This document shows positions 14,336 to 23,468 of a DNA stretch of 34,914 nucleotides, one piece after another. The notes under the pieces were generated by a model. That model ran no database searches. It had not been told where the DNA came from and was given only the letters and a program-made list of their open reading frames with translations. The stretch is taken from the NCBI GenBank assembly GCA_020721585.1, contig DYMK01000017.1, forward strand, positions 1 to 34,914. The letters are read 5' to 3'. Source of the DNA: Sulfuricurvum sp. (GTDB lineage Bacteria > Campylobacterota > Campylobacteria > Campylobacterales > Sulfurimonadaceae). The translations under genes were made by a program, and so were the position numbers. Numbering within the stretch: the first letter of the stretch is position 1; every line of letters begins with the position of its first letter.

Positions 14336-15771
14336 TGATTAGCTCACTTCTTAAAAGATTTGGATACTCAAAACAGAAACGAAACTACAATGGGGCAAAC
14401 GTAGGCAGATTATTTGCATCGTGGACAGCCCAAAACCAATCAGCAGATGAATCAATTAAAAGCTCACTCCCACTACTAAGAGCGCGAGCGCGAGAACTTG
14501 GACGTAATAACGATTATGTCAAAAAGTTTCTCTCAATGGTTAAAAAAAACGTGGTTGGAACGGGTGGCGTAGCGTTACAAGTCCGCGCAAAAGACACCAA
14601 CGGAACGCTTGACAAAATCGCAAACGATACCATCGAAACCGCATTTTATAAATGGGGTAAAAAGGGAAAATGTGACGTTACGGGTAAATTCTCTTGGCGT
14701 GATATTCAAAACCTCGTCATCTCAACCGTTGCACAAGATGGCGAAGTATTAGTCCGTATGTTATTTGACCGAAAAAAAGGATTACAGCTTCAATTAATAG
14801 AAGCGGATATGCTTGATGAAACACTCAACGACATCAATCGAAACATCTCAATGGGCGTGGAATACAACGAGAATGGCAGACCAATAGCGTATCACATTCT
14901 ACGTTACCATCCCGCATCACTTCAAACAACCGTACAAGGAAACCGAAGAGATCGGATACCAGCAGACGAGATACTACATTTATACGTATTTGACCGCATA
15001 TCACAAGGACGAGGCGTGACGTGGCTTAGAACGTCAATGACACGCTTAAAGATGCTAGAGGGTTACGAAGATGCAGAATTGACAGCCGCAAGAGTAGCCG
15101 CCGCAAAGATGGGATTTTACACATCCCCCGCAGGCGAAACATACAATGGAGATGGAAACGAAAATGGCACTCCATTAACAAGCGCAGAGCCAGGCGAATT
15201 TGAAGTTTTACCCGAAGGATGGGGATTTCAGCAATTCGACCCACAGCATCCCACAACAGCGTTTAGTGAGTTCATAAAATCAACACTTAGAGGCGTTGCA
15301 TCTGGGCTTGACGTGTCTTACAACTACTTGGCTGGGGATTTAGAGGGCGTTTCTTACTCTTCAATCCGTGCGGGTGTGCTTGATGAGCGTGACACATGGA
15401 AATCAATACAGCAATGGTTTATCGAGTCATTTCACGAAAAAGTATATGAAAAGTGGCTTGAATACGCACTTTTAACGAAGAATTTACCTTATCCCGTTGA
15501 AAAATACGACAAATTCAATAACACTCAATGGCAGCCAAGAGGCTGGGCGTGGGTTGATCCGCTTAAAGACGTGCAAGCATCAATTATGTCAATTAACGCT
15601 GGACTAAAAACATCCGCACAAGTTGTGTCAGAAGACGGACTAGACATCGAAGATACCTATATTCAACTCCAATTCGAGCAACAAATGAGAGAAAAATACG
15701 GAATTAAAACAGAATTTACATTAAAGCAGGAGGCAATCGATGCCCAAACAAATTTTAGCCAAAACGCTTAA
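14335..15771 (+). CDS. portal protein (lambda gpB family)
   Basis: 478 residues of the Phage_portal_2 type. Seen: LRARARELGRNNDYVKKFLSMVKKNVVG split over residues 48-75, the beta-rich wing (AQDGEVLVRMLFDRKKGLQ), DEILHLYVFDRISQGRGVTW and the late LDVSYNYLAGDLEGVSYSS. Twelve copies would form the ring through which DNA enters the head and to which the tail connects. It overlaps the protease-capsid gene by 32 bases. Confidence 0.92.
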   Translation: MISSLLKRFGYSKQKRNYNGANVGRLFASWTAQNQSADESIKSSLPLLRARARELGRNNDYVKKFLSMVKKNVVGTGGVALQVRAKDTNGTLDKIANDTIETAFYKWGKKGKCDVTGKFSWRDIQNLVISTVAQDGEVLVRMLFDRKKGLQLQLIEADMLDETLNDINRNISMGVEYNENGRPIAYHILRYHPASLQTTVQGNRRDRIPADEILHLYVFDRISQGRGVTWLRTSMTRLKMLEGYEDAELTAARVAAAKMGFYTSPAGETYNGDGNENGTPLTSAEPGEFEVLPEGWGFQQFDPQHPTTAFSEFIKSTLRGVASGLDVSYNYLAGDLEGVSYSSIRAGVLDERDTWKSIQQWFIESFHEKVYEKWLEYALLTKNLPYPVEKYDKFNNTQWQPRGWAWVDPLKDVQASIMSINAGLKTSAQVVSEDGLDIEDTYIQLQFEQQMREKYGIKTEFTLKQEAIDAQTNFSQNA

Positions 15772-17530
15772 ACCTCAATTTCGTACTTTCGAGATACGAG
15801 GCGTAAACGAGGAAAACAGAACAATCGAACTTTCTTTTAGTAGTGAAGAGCCTTATACACGTTATTGGGGAACGGAAATATTGGACCATTCGCCCACAAG
15901 CGTTGATTTAAGTCGCTTAAATAACGCCGCACCACTACTTTTTAACCATAATCCTGACAGTCAAATCGGAGTTATCGAGTCGGCAAGTATTTCAGCAGAA
16001 CGTAAAGGCGTGGCAGTCGTGCGTTTTAGTCGCGGGGAACACGGCGATGAGATATTTAAAGACGTAGTTGATGGCATTCGCAGGAATGTATCAGTGGGCT
16101 ATCGCATCGAAGAGATGATGCTAGAGTCGAGAAAAAACGATGAGGAAACGTATCGGGTAACAAAGTGGATGCCTTACGAGGTGTCAATCGTAACCATTCC
16201 CGCAGATACAACAGTCGGTGTTGGACGCGCAGACGAGTTGGAAGAGTTGGAAGTAAAAATAAACCACAAAGAGGAAGAAAAAATGGAAGAGATCAAAGAA
16301 GAAACCAAAGTCGAAGAAACTCCAACAGCGGATGTTTCTCAAATGCTTGGCGAAAGAAAACGAACGTCTGAAATCTTAGATATTTCAAAGCGTTTCGGTA
16401 TGGATGCAAACGAGGCTATTAAATCAGGAATGAGTACAGACCAATATCGAGCAAAAGTTATGGATGCACTCGAATTAAAATCAAAGGAAAATAAAGTGGA
16501 TACTACACCAAACACCGACATCGGATTAAGTACAAGTGAAAAAGAACAATACTCACTTATGAGAGCGTTGAGAGATGCTTCAATGGGTAAACGTGACACG
16601 TTTGAATTTAGAGTTGGCGAAGCGTCAGCAAAAGCGTCAGGCATTGAAGCAAGAGGGCTTTATATCCCCGCTGATATGTTATTGAGAACAATGTCAGTCG
16701 TTGATACGGGCAATGGTGGTAACACAGTTGCAACAAACATTCTTAGTGGCTCGTTCATTGACGCACTACGCGCACAATCAGTCATCATGCAAATCGCAAC
16801 TAAACTTGATGGCTTAGTTGGCAATGTACAAATCCCACGTCAAACTGGTACATCAACCGTTTATAAACCAGCGGAGAAATCAGCAATCACTCAAAGTGAC
16901 ATCACAACAGATTTCATTACTCTTGCCCCACAAAGATATGGTGCGAGCGTACCTGTTACAAAACAACTTTTGATGCAGTCATCTTTGGCAGTTGAAAACA
17001 TGATTAAAGTGGACATTGCAAAGCAAATCGCTTTAAAAATCGAAGCTGACATCATCGCTGACATTTTAAGTCAAGTAACACAAGTTGTGCCACTTGGAAC
17101 AAACGGACTAGCACCTACTTTGGCACACATGATTTCAATGGAAACATTGGTTAATGCATCAAATGCATCAATGGGTAACTTGAAATATATCTTTAACGCT
17201 AAAGGTAAAGGCACACTAAAAACAACTCCAAAAGTAAGCGGTTATCCTTCTTACATTATAGAAAGCGACATGGTAAATGGTTATGACGCGCTTATGAGCA
17301 ACTTAGTACCTTCTAACCTCACAAAAGGTTCAGGAACAAATCTATCAGCCGCAATCTTTGGTAACTTTGATGACGTGTTGATCGGTACTTGGGGCGGACT
17401 AGACATCGTTGTGGATATTTACTCACAAGTAGAAGAGGGCATCATCAACATTATAGCCGATCAGTTTGCAGATTACGATTTAAGACAAATCGCATCGTTT
17501 GCAACTATCAAAGACATGATTACAGCGTAA
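15740..17530 (+). CDS. prohead protease-major capsid protein fusion (HK97 fold)
   Basis: 596 residues from ATG 15740, which has AGGAGG upstream. Residues 1-165 form an HK97-type (U35) prohead protease with APLLFNHNPDSQ (His70), GIRRNVSVGYRI (Ser118) and YEVSIVTIPADTTVGVGR. A charged linker (about 165-200) and a helical delta-like region (200-260) follow. The HK97-type capsid protein starts near residue 270, with GLYIPADMLLRTMSVVDTG and a final DYDLRQIASFATIKDM. The protease presumably cuts itself and the scaffold-like linker off during maturation. No separate scaffold gene is seen. Confidence 0.92.
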   Translation: MPKQILAKTLKPQFRTFEIRGVNEENRTIELSFSSEEPYTRYWGTEILDHSPTSVDLSRLNNAAPLLFNHNPDSQIGVIESASISAERKGVAVVRFSRGEHGDEIFKDVVDGIRRNVSVGYRIEEMMLESRKNDEETYRVTKWMPYEVSIVTIPADTTVGVGRADELEELEVKINHKEEEKMEEIKEETKVEETPTADVSQMLGERKRTSEILDISKRFGMDANEAIKSGMSTDQYRAKVMDALELKSKENKVDTTPNTDIGLSTSEKEQYSLMRALRDASMGKRDTFEFRVGEASAKASGIEARGLYIPADMLLRTMSVVDTGNGGNTVATNILSGSFIDALRAQSVIMQIATKLDGLVGNVQIPRQTGTSTVYKPAEKSAITQSDITTDFITLAPQRYGASVPVTKQLLMQSSLAVENMIKVDIAKQIALKIEADIIADILSQVTQVVPLGTNGLAPTLAHMISMETLVNASNASMGNLKYIFNAKGKGTLKTTPKVSGYPSYIIESDMVNGYDALMSNLVPSNLTKGSGTNLSAAIFGNFDDVLIGTWGGLDIVVDIYSQVEEGIINIIADQFADYDLRQIASFATIKDMITA

Positions 17531-17781
17531 TGACTGACGTTGAAGCACTATTGGCATCGGCCATTGGAGAAAGTTGCACCATAGACGGAACGGACGTAAG
17601 GTGCATTTTTGAAAAGAACGGTGGGGGATATGAGGAGGGAGTTTTAACGCTCATCCTCTCGTCCAACACGTCAATCAGTGAGATTTCATCCGTTGTTATT
17701 TACGGAAAATCATACAGTGTCTTATCGTTTGACGATGATTTATTTGGAGAGCGTAGAGTCATTTTAGGAGATGTATTGTGA
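17530..17781 (+). CDS. putative head-tail attachment protein (gpFII-like position)
   Basis: 83 residues from ATG 17530 (TAATG coupling). A compact beta-rich protein (VRCIFEKNGGGYEEGVLTLIL, then SVVIYGKSYSVLSFDDDL and a final RRVILGDVL). It lies directly after the capsid gene, where lambda-type phages encode the FII head-tail joining protein. Identification is by size, strand pattern and position only. Confidence 0.5.
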   Translation: MTDVEALLASAIGESCTIDGTDVRCIFEKNGGGYEEGVLTLILSSNTSISEISSVVIYGKSYSVLSFDDDLFGERRVILGDVL

Positions 17782-18083
17782 GATATTTTACCGATGAAGT
17801 AGAAGCACGAACGGTTATTGCGGACATAATTCGTCCTATATATATGAACGCCCATCTCTTCATTGCTGAACGAAACGCAATTAACATCGGGTTAAGAGAG
17901 GTTACATTTGTGGCGCGTGTGAAAAAGGACGATACCAAAGCCAATGCGCTTATTGATGCGTTCTTTACCGCACAACTCTCACAATCCGAACGACTAGAAT
18001 GGCAAGGCACAAAAATAGACTTCTTAAACGATGAAGAAACCGAGTATATCATGATAAAGGCGGTAATCGAAAATGGCAACTAA
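17778..18083 (+). CDS. putative tail terminator / head-tail completion protein (101 aa)
   Basis: GTG start overlaps the preceding TGA (GTGA), with AGGAG seven bases upstream. Alpha/beta composition with EARTVIADIIRPIYMNAHLF, REVTFVARVKKD and a final YIMIKAVIENGN. Lambda-like phages place gpU-type tail terminators between the head-tail joiner and the tube gene, which matches this location. No motif makes it certain. Confidence 0.45.
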   Translation: MRYFTDEVEARTVIADIIRPIYMNAHLFIAERNAINIGLREVTFVARVKKDDTKANALIDAFFTAQLSQSERLEWQGTKIDFLNDEETEYIMIKAVIENGN

Positions 18084-18243
18084 AACATACGTTTTTAAAA
18101 AAGAAAACAGCACGCTTGTTTTTGGAGATAAAACGCTCAAAAGTGGTGACGAAATCACGATAAAGAGTGCCGATGAAATTTCAAAAGCAGATGAGTGTGT
18201 TTATTTAGAGGAGAAAAAAGATGGCAAATCAACAAACGCTTAA
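18073..18243 (+). CDS. small hypothetical structural-block protein (56 aa)
   Basis: ATG 18073 overlaps the end of the previous gene, and the stop lies 23 bases inside the tail tube gene. Starts MATKTYVFKKENSTLVFGDK. The pattern of short strands and charged turns suggests a small beta domain. Overlaps at both ends are typical of translated phage genes. Function unknown. Confidence 0.55.
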   Translation: MATKTYVFKKENSTLVFGDKTLKSGDEITIKSADEISKADECVYLEEKKDGKSTNA

Positions 18244-19129
18244 AAATACCGTGCTATTCAAACAAGGCGGGTTACCAACAGAAACGGAGGTAGTCACGCT
18301 TGATGGGTTGGTATTTATCAATCCAAAAGTAGCGGGCGGGGAATACGAGGACATAGGGAACGGACAACTTGGAAATAAAAAATCTTTCGTTGACGCGAAC
18401 AACGTCACAGCAGAGTTTGAAATCCCAGTCATCGGACGTGGTGGTGGAGCAGCAGGAACAGCCCCGAAGTTTGCGGAACTTTTAAAAGCGTGTGGATTAG
18501 CAGAAACTATCACCGCCGCAACAAAAGTTGAGTACAAAGCAGGGGGGTCACTTACCCCCGCACAATGTAAAGTGTTTACAGATGGCTATTCGCGTACTGT
18601 TACGGGCATCCTATGTGATTTAACCATTAGTGGAAAAGTGGGCGATTTAACGCGCTTTAAATTCTCACCAAAGGGTTACACCACAGCAAATTCAACCGTT
18701 GAAGCGAATCCCGCAGTAACGCTTGACACATCGAATGCCCCCGTAGTTTCAAACGCGACAGTGTTCACACTTGCAGGCGGAACGGTCAATATTTCAGAGT
18801 TTGAGTTTATGCTTGGCAATAGCATTCAATCACTCTATGCGATTGATAAAAAAGAGTATTACTTAGAGAACTTTGATTCATCAATCCGCATCAAAGCCAT
18901 CAAAACAAAAGGGAACGAAACCCATTGGGATGACCTTTTGGCGGGCAACGTGAAAGCAATCGTAATCACCGTTGGAACAACAGCAGGGCAAATCATACAA
19001 ATCGATGTACCTTTTGCAAAAGTAAAAGACGTATCAGAAACCGACCAATCAGGCGTTGTGGTTTTCGACCAGACTTTCAGATGTCAGTCAAGCGTAGGAA
19101 ACGATAACTTTACACTCGCCTTTAAATAA
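18221..19129 (+). CDS. major tail (tube) protein
   Basis: 302 residues with GAGGAG upstream. Starts with ANQQTLKNTVLFKQGGLPTE, a pattern seen in phage tube proteins of lambda-like phages, and is almost all beta strand with Gly/Thr/Asn-rich turns (FEIPVIGRGGGAAGTAPKFA, then ISGKVGDLTRFKFSPKGY). It stacks as rings to make the tail tube around the tape measure protein. The following genes, chaperones and tape measure, confirm the position. Confidence 0.8.
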   Translation: MANQQTLKNTVLFKQGGLPTETEVVTLDGLVFINPKVAGGEYEDIGNGQLGNKKSFVDANNVTAEFEIPVIGRGGGAAGTAPKFAELLKACGLAETITAATKVEYKAGGSLTPAQCKVFTDGYSRTVTGILCDLTISGKVGDLTRFKFSPKGYTTANSTVEANPAVTLDTSNAPVVSNATVFTLAGGTVNISEFEFMLGNSIQSLYAIDKKEYYLENFDSSIRIKAIKTKGNETHWDDLLAGNVKAIVITVGTTAGQIIQIDVPFAKVKDVSETDQSGVVVFDQTFRCQSSVGNDNFTLAFK

Positions 19130-19134
19130 TTGAT

Positions 19135-19152
19135 GGGGGTTAGCCTTCCCCC
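19135..19152 (+). other. GGGGG/CCCCC hairpin between tube and chaperone genes
   Basis: GGGGG (19135-19139) and CCCCC (19148-19152) flank an eight-base loop just after the tube stop. There is no T run. It may be a partial attenuator or an mRNA-stabilising hairpin that raises tube protein relative to downstream products, as the tube is needed in many copies. Confidence 0.4.
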
Positions 19153-19184
19153 TCCAAAAAGGCAAAATCACAAAAAGGCAAAAA

Positions 19185-19634
19185 ATGATTAGTACAAAGC
19201 ACAATATATCTATTTCTATTGATGATAAAACATTTAAAATCACAGCGCACGAAATCACAGCGCAACAGCAAAAAAAATTAGAATCAAAATTCAGCAAGCA
19301 CACGGACGAAATTAAGAACGTTCAAAAGCTATCAGGAAAACTTGCACGACTCAATGAGCGATACGGAATGCTCAAAGAAGCCAAAGAAACAAAAGAAGCA
19401 TTAGAAGTATTGACAAAAATAGAAGCAATTGAAGAAGAAATCGAGAAGGCAATGCCTACGCTTAAAACAGCAAGCGATGAAATCGAAACCATACTCAATG
19501 AAAGACTTTTGATGCTTATTGATGGCGATGACAAAGATGAGCTTTTCGAGTGTGTAAAAGAAAAAGGCATATCGAATAAAATCGTTTTTGATGAGATCGC
19601 AAAAGCCATTCAGGAATCAAAAGAAAAAAAGTAA
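19185..19634 (+). CDS. tail assembly chaperone, short form (gpG-like)
   Basis: 149 residues, mainly charged helices (EITAQQQKKLESKFSKHTDE, then EALEVLTKIEAIEEEIEKAM), between the tube and tape measure genes as for lambda G. The frame ends GAA AAA AAG TAA. This places the canonical -1 slippery heptamer A AAA AAG directly before the stop, so this is the in-frame product of a G/GT pair. It is expected to coat the tape measure protein during tail assembly and not to remain in the virion. Confidence 0.8.
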   Translation: MISTKHNISISIDDKTFKITAHEITAQQQKKLESKFSKHTDEIKNVQKLSGKLARLNERYGMLKEAKETKEALEVLTKIEAIEEEIEKAMPTLKTASDEIETILNERLLMLIDGDDKDELFECVKEKGISNKIVFDEIAKAIQESKEKK

Positions 19635-19918
19635 CAAGGCTTCGCAGATTTGCCAAAGAGTATGGCAAAGGGCAAAGCTTTATCCATTTACAAGAATACT
19701 TAGACCAAATGGACGAGGACGCAGTGATGCGACCTTTAGATGAGTGGGAGATGCTCGTTATTCAATGCTTCACCATCTCACTCGAATCGGGGATGAATGG
19801 AATCGAAACAAACTATCACGTTGTGCGTGATTTTTCCAAAAAATACGCATTCGATGTCATAGAATTGTATCAGATAATAAAATCAATGGCAGGAGAGCTT
19901 AACAGTGGCAGAAAATAA
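19185..19918 (+). CDS. tail assembly chaperone, -1 frameshift fusion (gpGT-like)
   Basis: If ribosomes slip back one base on A AAA AAG (19625-19631), reading continues GTA ACA AGG and onward without a stop to the TAA at 19916-19918, adding 95 residues (VTRLRRFAKEYGKGQSFIHL at the join, then DEWEMLVIQCF). The fusion is 244 residues. The T part has no ribosome site of its own; its first in-frame ATG (19709) is internal. The product overlaps the tape measure start. Lambda and many siphophages use this arrangement, where the T domain recruits tube protein. Confidence 0.82.
19625..19631 (+). promoter_or_regulatory. -1 ribosomal frameshift slippery site A AAA AAG
   Basis: The heptamer is in register (gaA AAA AAG) and followed at once by TAA, which enhances slippage by pausing. 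Downstream, GCTT 19639-19642 can pair with AAGC 19675-19678, enclosing the stem TTTGCC 19649-19654 / GGCAAA 19664-19669. This gives a possible stimulatory structure seven bases after the heptamer. Confidence 0.8.
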
Positions 19919-22900
19919 AGAGCTAAAAGTATCTATCAGCTCAAATCTTGACGCGACTGGCTTTAATCAAGCTCAATCAAAAATCAAAGACCTATCATCA
20001 TATACCGATAAGCTATCCGCATCATTTAAAACATTCGCAGGGTTAGCCGCTTCACTTGGGGCGGTCACACTCTTTAAACAACAAATCACGCAAGCGATAG
20101 ACTTCGCGGACTCACTCAACAAACTATCTCAAAAGACGGGCATCACAGCAGACGGACTTTATAGCCTAAGCGCGGCTGCTAAATTAAGTGACGTGGACTT
20201 TGCATCACTTGAAATCTCACTATCAAAGTTTAGCAAAGGTGTTGGCGAAGCGTCAATGGGGGCAGGAACAGCCAAAGACGCATTTGAGAGGCTTGGCGTA
20301 TCGATTAAAAATCAAGATGGAACGCTAAAAGATAGTTTCTCACTATTAACGGAATTATCAGACAAGTTTCAAGATATGCCAGACGGTGCAAGTAAAGCCA
20401 CAACAGCAATGGAGATATTTGGAAAGAGTGGCGCGCAAATGATTCCCCTTTTGAACAGTGGAAGTGCGGCACTCAAAGAGTATTTGGGCGTTATGGATAA
20501 CGATACTGGAAAAGCAGCAGAGGCTTTTAATGATTCAATGACAAAAATAGGTTTAGCATTTTCCAGTGTTAAAATGTCTATCATTAAAGATTTTTCACCC
20601 AGCATACAAGGTATGACAGAAGACATTGAATCCGTAGCAAAAAGCATTCAATCGTTTTCATCAAACAGTGACATCAATTATTATGAAACATTTAAAAAAT
20701 ACGCTGATGATGTAGCAGCTCTTGGGGTTGCACTATACGGAACTCCATTATTGATCAAAAGTACATCAAGCGCATTTTCTTCTCTTTCTAGCAGCACAAT
20801 GTTGGCAGCAGCTAAAATGGCACTTTATGGTAATGAGCTTGAAAGTGCTATTGCAAAAACACATATGGCAAAAAGTGCATTGGCAGGATTGTCAATGGCA
20901 TTTAAAACATTTGTTCCAACAGCTGCTTTATTTGCCATAACAGAGATATTTTTAAACTGGGATGAGATTACTGGGAAGGTATATGACAATCTTGGAAAAA
21001 TCTCAAACTTTAAAATTCAAGAGATGATTGACAAGCAAACAGAATACATAAAAACGCTTGAAAAAAGAAAGAACAATAAAGAAGACAGTAATGGATTTTT
21101 AGCATTTATGGGTGCTTCATGGACAAACATGGATGACAACACATTAAGATTTGCAAAACAAGAACTCCAGGTATTAGAAAGTCAGATAAGAAAAAATCAA
21201 GAAAAAGATAAAAATAATCAAGACAAAAAGAAAAATGATTATGGTGTTATTGACACAAAAGAATTTGATACTCAAGTAAAAGAATCCTTGAGCATCTATT
21301 CATCTTACTATGGAGCCATAGGAGATAAAGCGACAGCGTGGGCGATAAAAGAGCATGAACTTAGAGAAAAAAATAAAATTCTTTCAGAGGAACAAATTAA
21401 TTCACTCTTGGATGCTGAAAAGAAAAAATATTTTGAATTAAGTGGTGAAGCTAAAAAACACGCAGATGAAGCAAAAAAACTTGCCGAAGAAACAGCTAAA
21501 TTTAACGATGAACAATTTGCATTATTGGCCATAAACTCCGAAAAGTCATTCAGACAACTTGACGCAGTAAAAGACTTTGCAGAAGTTCAAAAAGAAGCTG
21601 ACAAAATAGCTATCAACTCCATTAAGAGTATGCAAGATGCAATGATTACCTATTACGAAGCCATAGGAGACACCCAAAGCGCATACTACGCAAAAGAAGC
21701 CAAACTTATCGATGAACTTAAAGAGCAAAAGCTCTTAACCGACACTCAAATAAACGCAATCATTTCAGCAAATCGTGAGAAGTTCAGAGATGAGCAGTTT
21801 GAAAAAGAGAACAAATGGCTCTACGATATGTTCGACAACATCAACAAAGCCCTTGATGAGTCTTTCTTTGACACAATGACAGGTAAGTTTAAATCCTTTG
21901 GTGATTGGCTAAAGGGCTTTTTTGGAAGCATAGGCGGTTCAATTGCAAGAGGACTTAGTAGAACACTTGCAGGAAGCCTCACAGATAGCTTACAAGGCGG
22001 TATCGTAAACTCCTTTAAGTCATATGGACTCTTTGGCGGTGCTTCTCTCGTTGGCTCAACACTTAGTGCAAGTGATATGAACTCTCTTATCAGTTCAGGG
22101 GCCACAGCATCAGGTGGGAAAATCACCACAGGTGGCGGTACGATTATCGACCAAGCAAGCGGAATGGTTACAAATCAAGGAAGCGATGCAATGTCATTGT
22201 TAAGTACGGCATCGTCACTTAAAACAGCTTACGGAATGATTACTACAGGGATAAGCGATAGCATCATAACAGGGTTTCAAAGTGCTTCAGGTCTTTTGGC
22301 GAACATGGGATTTGGAAGTGCGGCAAGTGGCATGATGAGCTTTGGCGCAGGTGTTGCTAATCCTTTCGCTTATGCAGGTATGGCTGGACTACCCACATCA
22401 ATGACCGTAGGCTCTGCGCTTAGTGGGGCATCACTTGGTGGTATAGGTGGCTATTTGGTTGGAAGCCTTGGAGATAAGATTTTTGGAGCAGATACTTACG
22501 CTGGAACTGCAGGTGCTATCGGTGGTGCTCTTGGTGGACTTGGCGCAAGTTTGGGTTTATTTGGCGGCCCTATTGGTATTATCGCAGGCAGTCTTTTAGG
22601 AAGCGTGCTCGGTGGATTGTTTGGAAAAAAAAAGGTAACAGGACAAGGTATCGATATCTTTGGAAATGCCACCGCGGATGATGTAGATGGTCGCTACTAT
22701 ACCAGCTATAAAAAGAAAAGCTGGTTTTCTTCTAAATCATGGGAAAATTATACAGGTTTCAATGCTAAAGAGCTAGAAGCCATCAAGCAAACAATTGGAG
22801 CGTACGATTATCTCTTGACTCAACTTGGGGAATACAATGATCTCGTTATTACAGGTGGACGCTTTTCAAATCTTCAATCGTTTTTAGATACCAATGTTGT

Positions 22901-23468
22901 TAAAACATTTTTAGGTTCTATCAACCCTCAAAACCTTGATACTATTTATCAGTCATGGGTGGACTATGCTGCACAAATTGATAAGACCATTACTGAAGCT
23001 ATCTCTACAGCCGTGGGTGGGTACACAACATACAAACGAGGTTATACAGAGTGGTTTTTAGGTAGCGGAACGACTGAACAATTGGAATTTACAGCAAATT
23101 ATTTACAGAAAGACTTCGAGGCTTTAGCTTCAAGCTTAGGTGCAAGTTCTGTCACCGTTGATAATTTTCTCTCTATGTACGATGAAGCCATTAAATCAAA
23201 CTTTACACAAGACACCATGACATCATGGGCAAGTCTTGGTGATGCGCTTATGAAGGCAACGGATGCAAACAAAAAGTATAAAGACAGTCTAACAAGCCTA
23301 AACGCAACGCTTTATCCACAAGATATGATGCTCAATAAAGGCACAGATGGCACAAAAGTCTTTCAACAAATCGCAAATGATAACGCAACGATGAAGCTCA
23401 TGTACGCTCAAATGCTCAAAACCATGAAAGATATTTTAACACTCCAACAATTTGGAGCGACAGCATGA
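19905..23468 (+). CDS. tail tape measure protein
   Basis: 1187 residues, the largest gene. GTG start with AGGAG nine bases upstream. Order: N-terminal helical region with FKTFAGLAASLGAVTLFKQQ and SLNKLSQKTGITADGLYSLS (a common tape-measure segment), a long Lys/Glu-rich coiled-coil centre (about 370-640), and a Gly/Ser/Ala-rich part. A strongly hydrophobic glycine zipper block follows (about 838-912, with GGYLVGSLGDKIFG and GGLGASLGLFGGPIGIIAGS), then a mixed C-terminal domain. It sets tail length and may form a channel in the host membrane. At the usual 0.15 nm per residue it would imply a tail near 180 nm. Confidence 0.92.
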   Translation: MAENKELKVSISSNLDATGFNQAQSKIKDLSSYTDKLSASFKTFAGLAASLGAVTLFKQQITQAIDFADSLNKLSQKTGITADGLYSLSAAAKLSDVDFASLEISLSKFSKGVGEASMGAGTAKDAFERLGVSIKNQDGTLKDSFSLLTELSDKFQDMPDGASKATTAMEIFGKSGAQMIPLLNSGSAALKEYLGVMDNDTGKAAEAFNDSMTKIGLAFSSVKMSIIKDFSPSIQGMTEDIESVAKSIQSFSSNSDINYYETFKKYADDVAALGVALYGTPLLIKSTSSAFSSLSSSTMLAAAKMALYGNELESAIAKTHMAKSALAGLSMAFKTFVPTAALFAITEIFLNWDEITGKVYDNLGKISNFKIQEMIDKQTEYIKTLEKRKNNKEDSNGFLAFMGASWTNMDDNTLRFAKQELQVLESQIRKNQEKDKNNQDKKKNDYGVIDTKEFDTQVKESLSIYSSYYGAIGDKATAWAIKEHELREKNKILSEEQINSLLDAEKKKYFELSGEAKKHADEAKKLAEETAKFNDEQFALLAINSEKSFRQLDAVKDFAEVQKEADKIAINSIKSMQDAMITYYEAIGDTQSAYYAKEAKLIDELKEQKLLTDTQINAIISANREKFRDEQFEKENKWLYDMFDNINKALDESFFDTMTGKFKSFGDWLKGFFGSIGGSIARGLSRTLAGSLTDSLQGGIVNSFKSYGLFGGASLVGSTLSASDMNSLISSGATASGGKITTGGGTIIDQASGMVTNQGSDAMSLLSTASSLKTAYGMITTGISDSIITGFQSASGLLANMGFGSAASGMMSFGAGVANPFAYAGMAGLPTSMTVGSALSGASLGGIGGYLVGSLGDKIFGADTYAGTAGAIGGALGGLGASLGLFGGPIGIIAGSLLGSVLGGLFGKKKVTGQGIDIFGNATADDVDGRYYTSYKKKSWFSSKSWENYTGFNAKELEAIKQTIGAYDYLLTQLGEYNDLVITGGRFSNLQSFLDTNVVKTFLGSINPQNLDTIYQSWVDYAAQIDKTITEAISTAVGGYTTYKRGYTEWFLGSGTTEQLEFTANYLQKDFEALASSLGASSVTVDNFLSMYDEAIKSNFTQDTMTSWASLGDALMKATDANKKYKDSLTSLNATLYPQDMMLNKGTDGTKVFQQIANDNATMKLMYAQMLKTMKDILTLQQFGATA

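Noticed and set aside
19709-19918. Independent 69-codon gene starting at the internal ATG
   Set aside because: No ribosome site, and the frame is open back to the slippery heptamer, so it is the frameshifted T domain.
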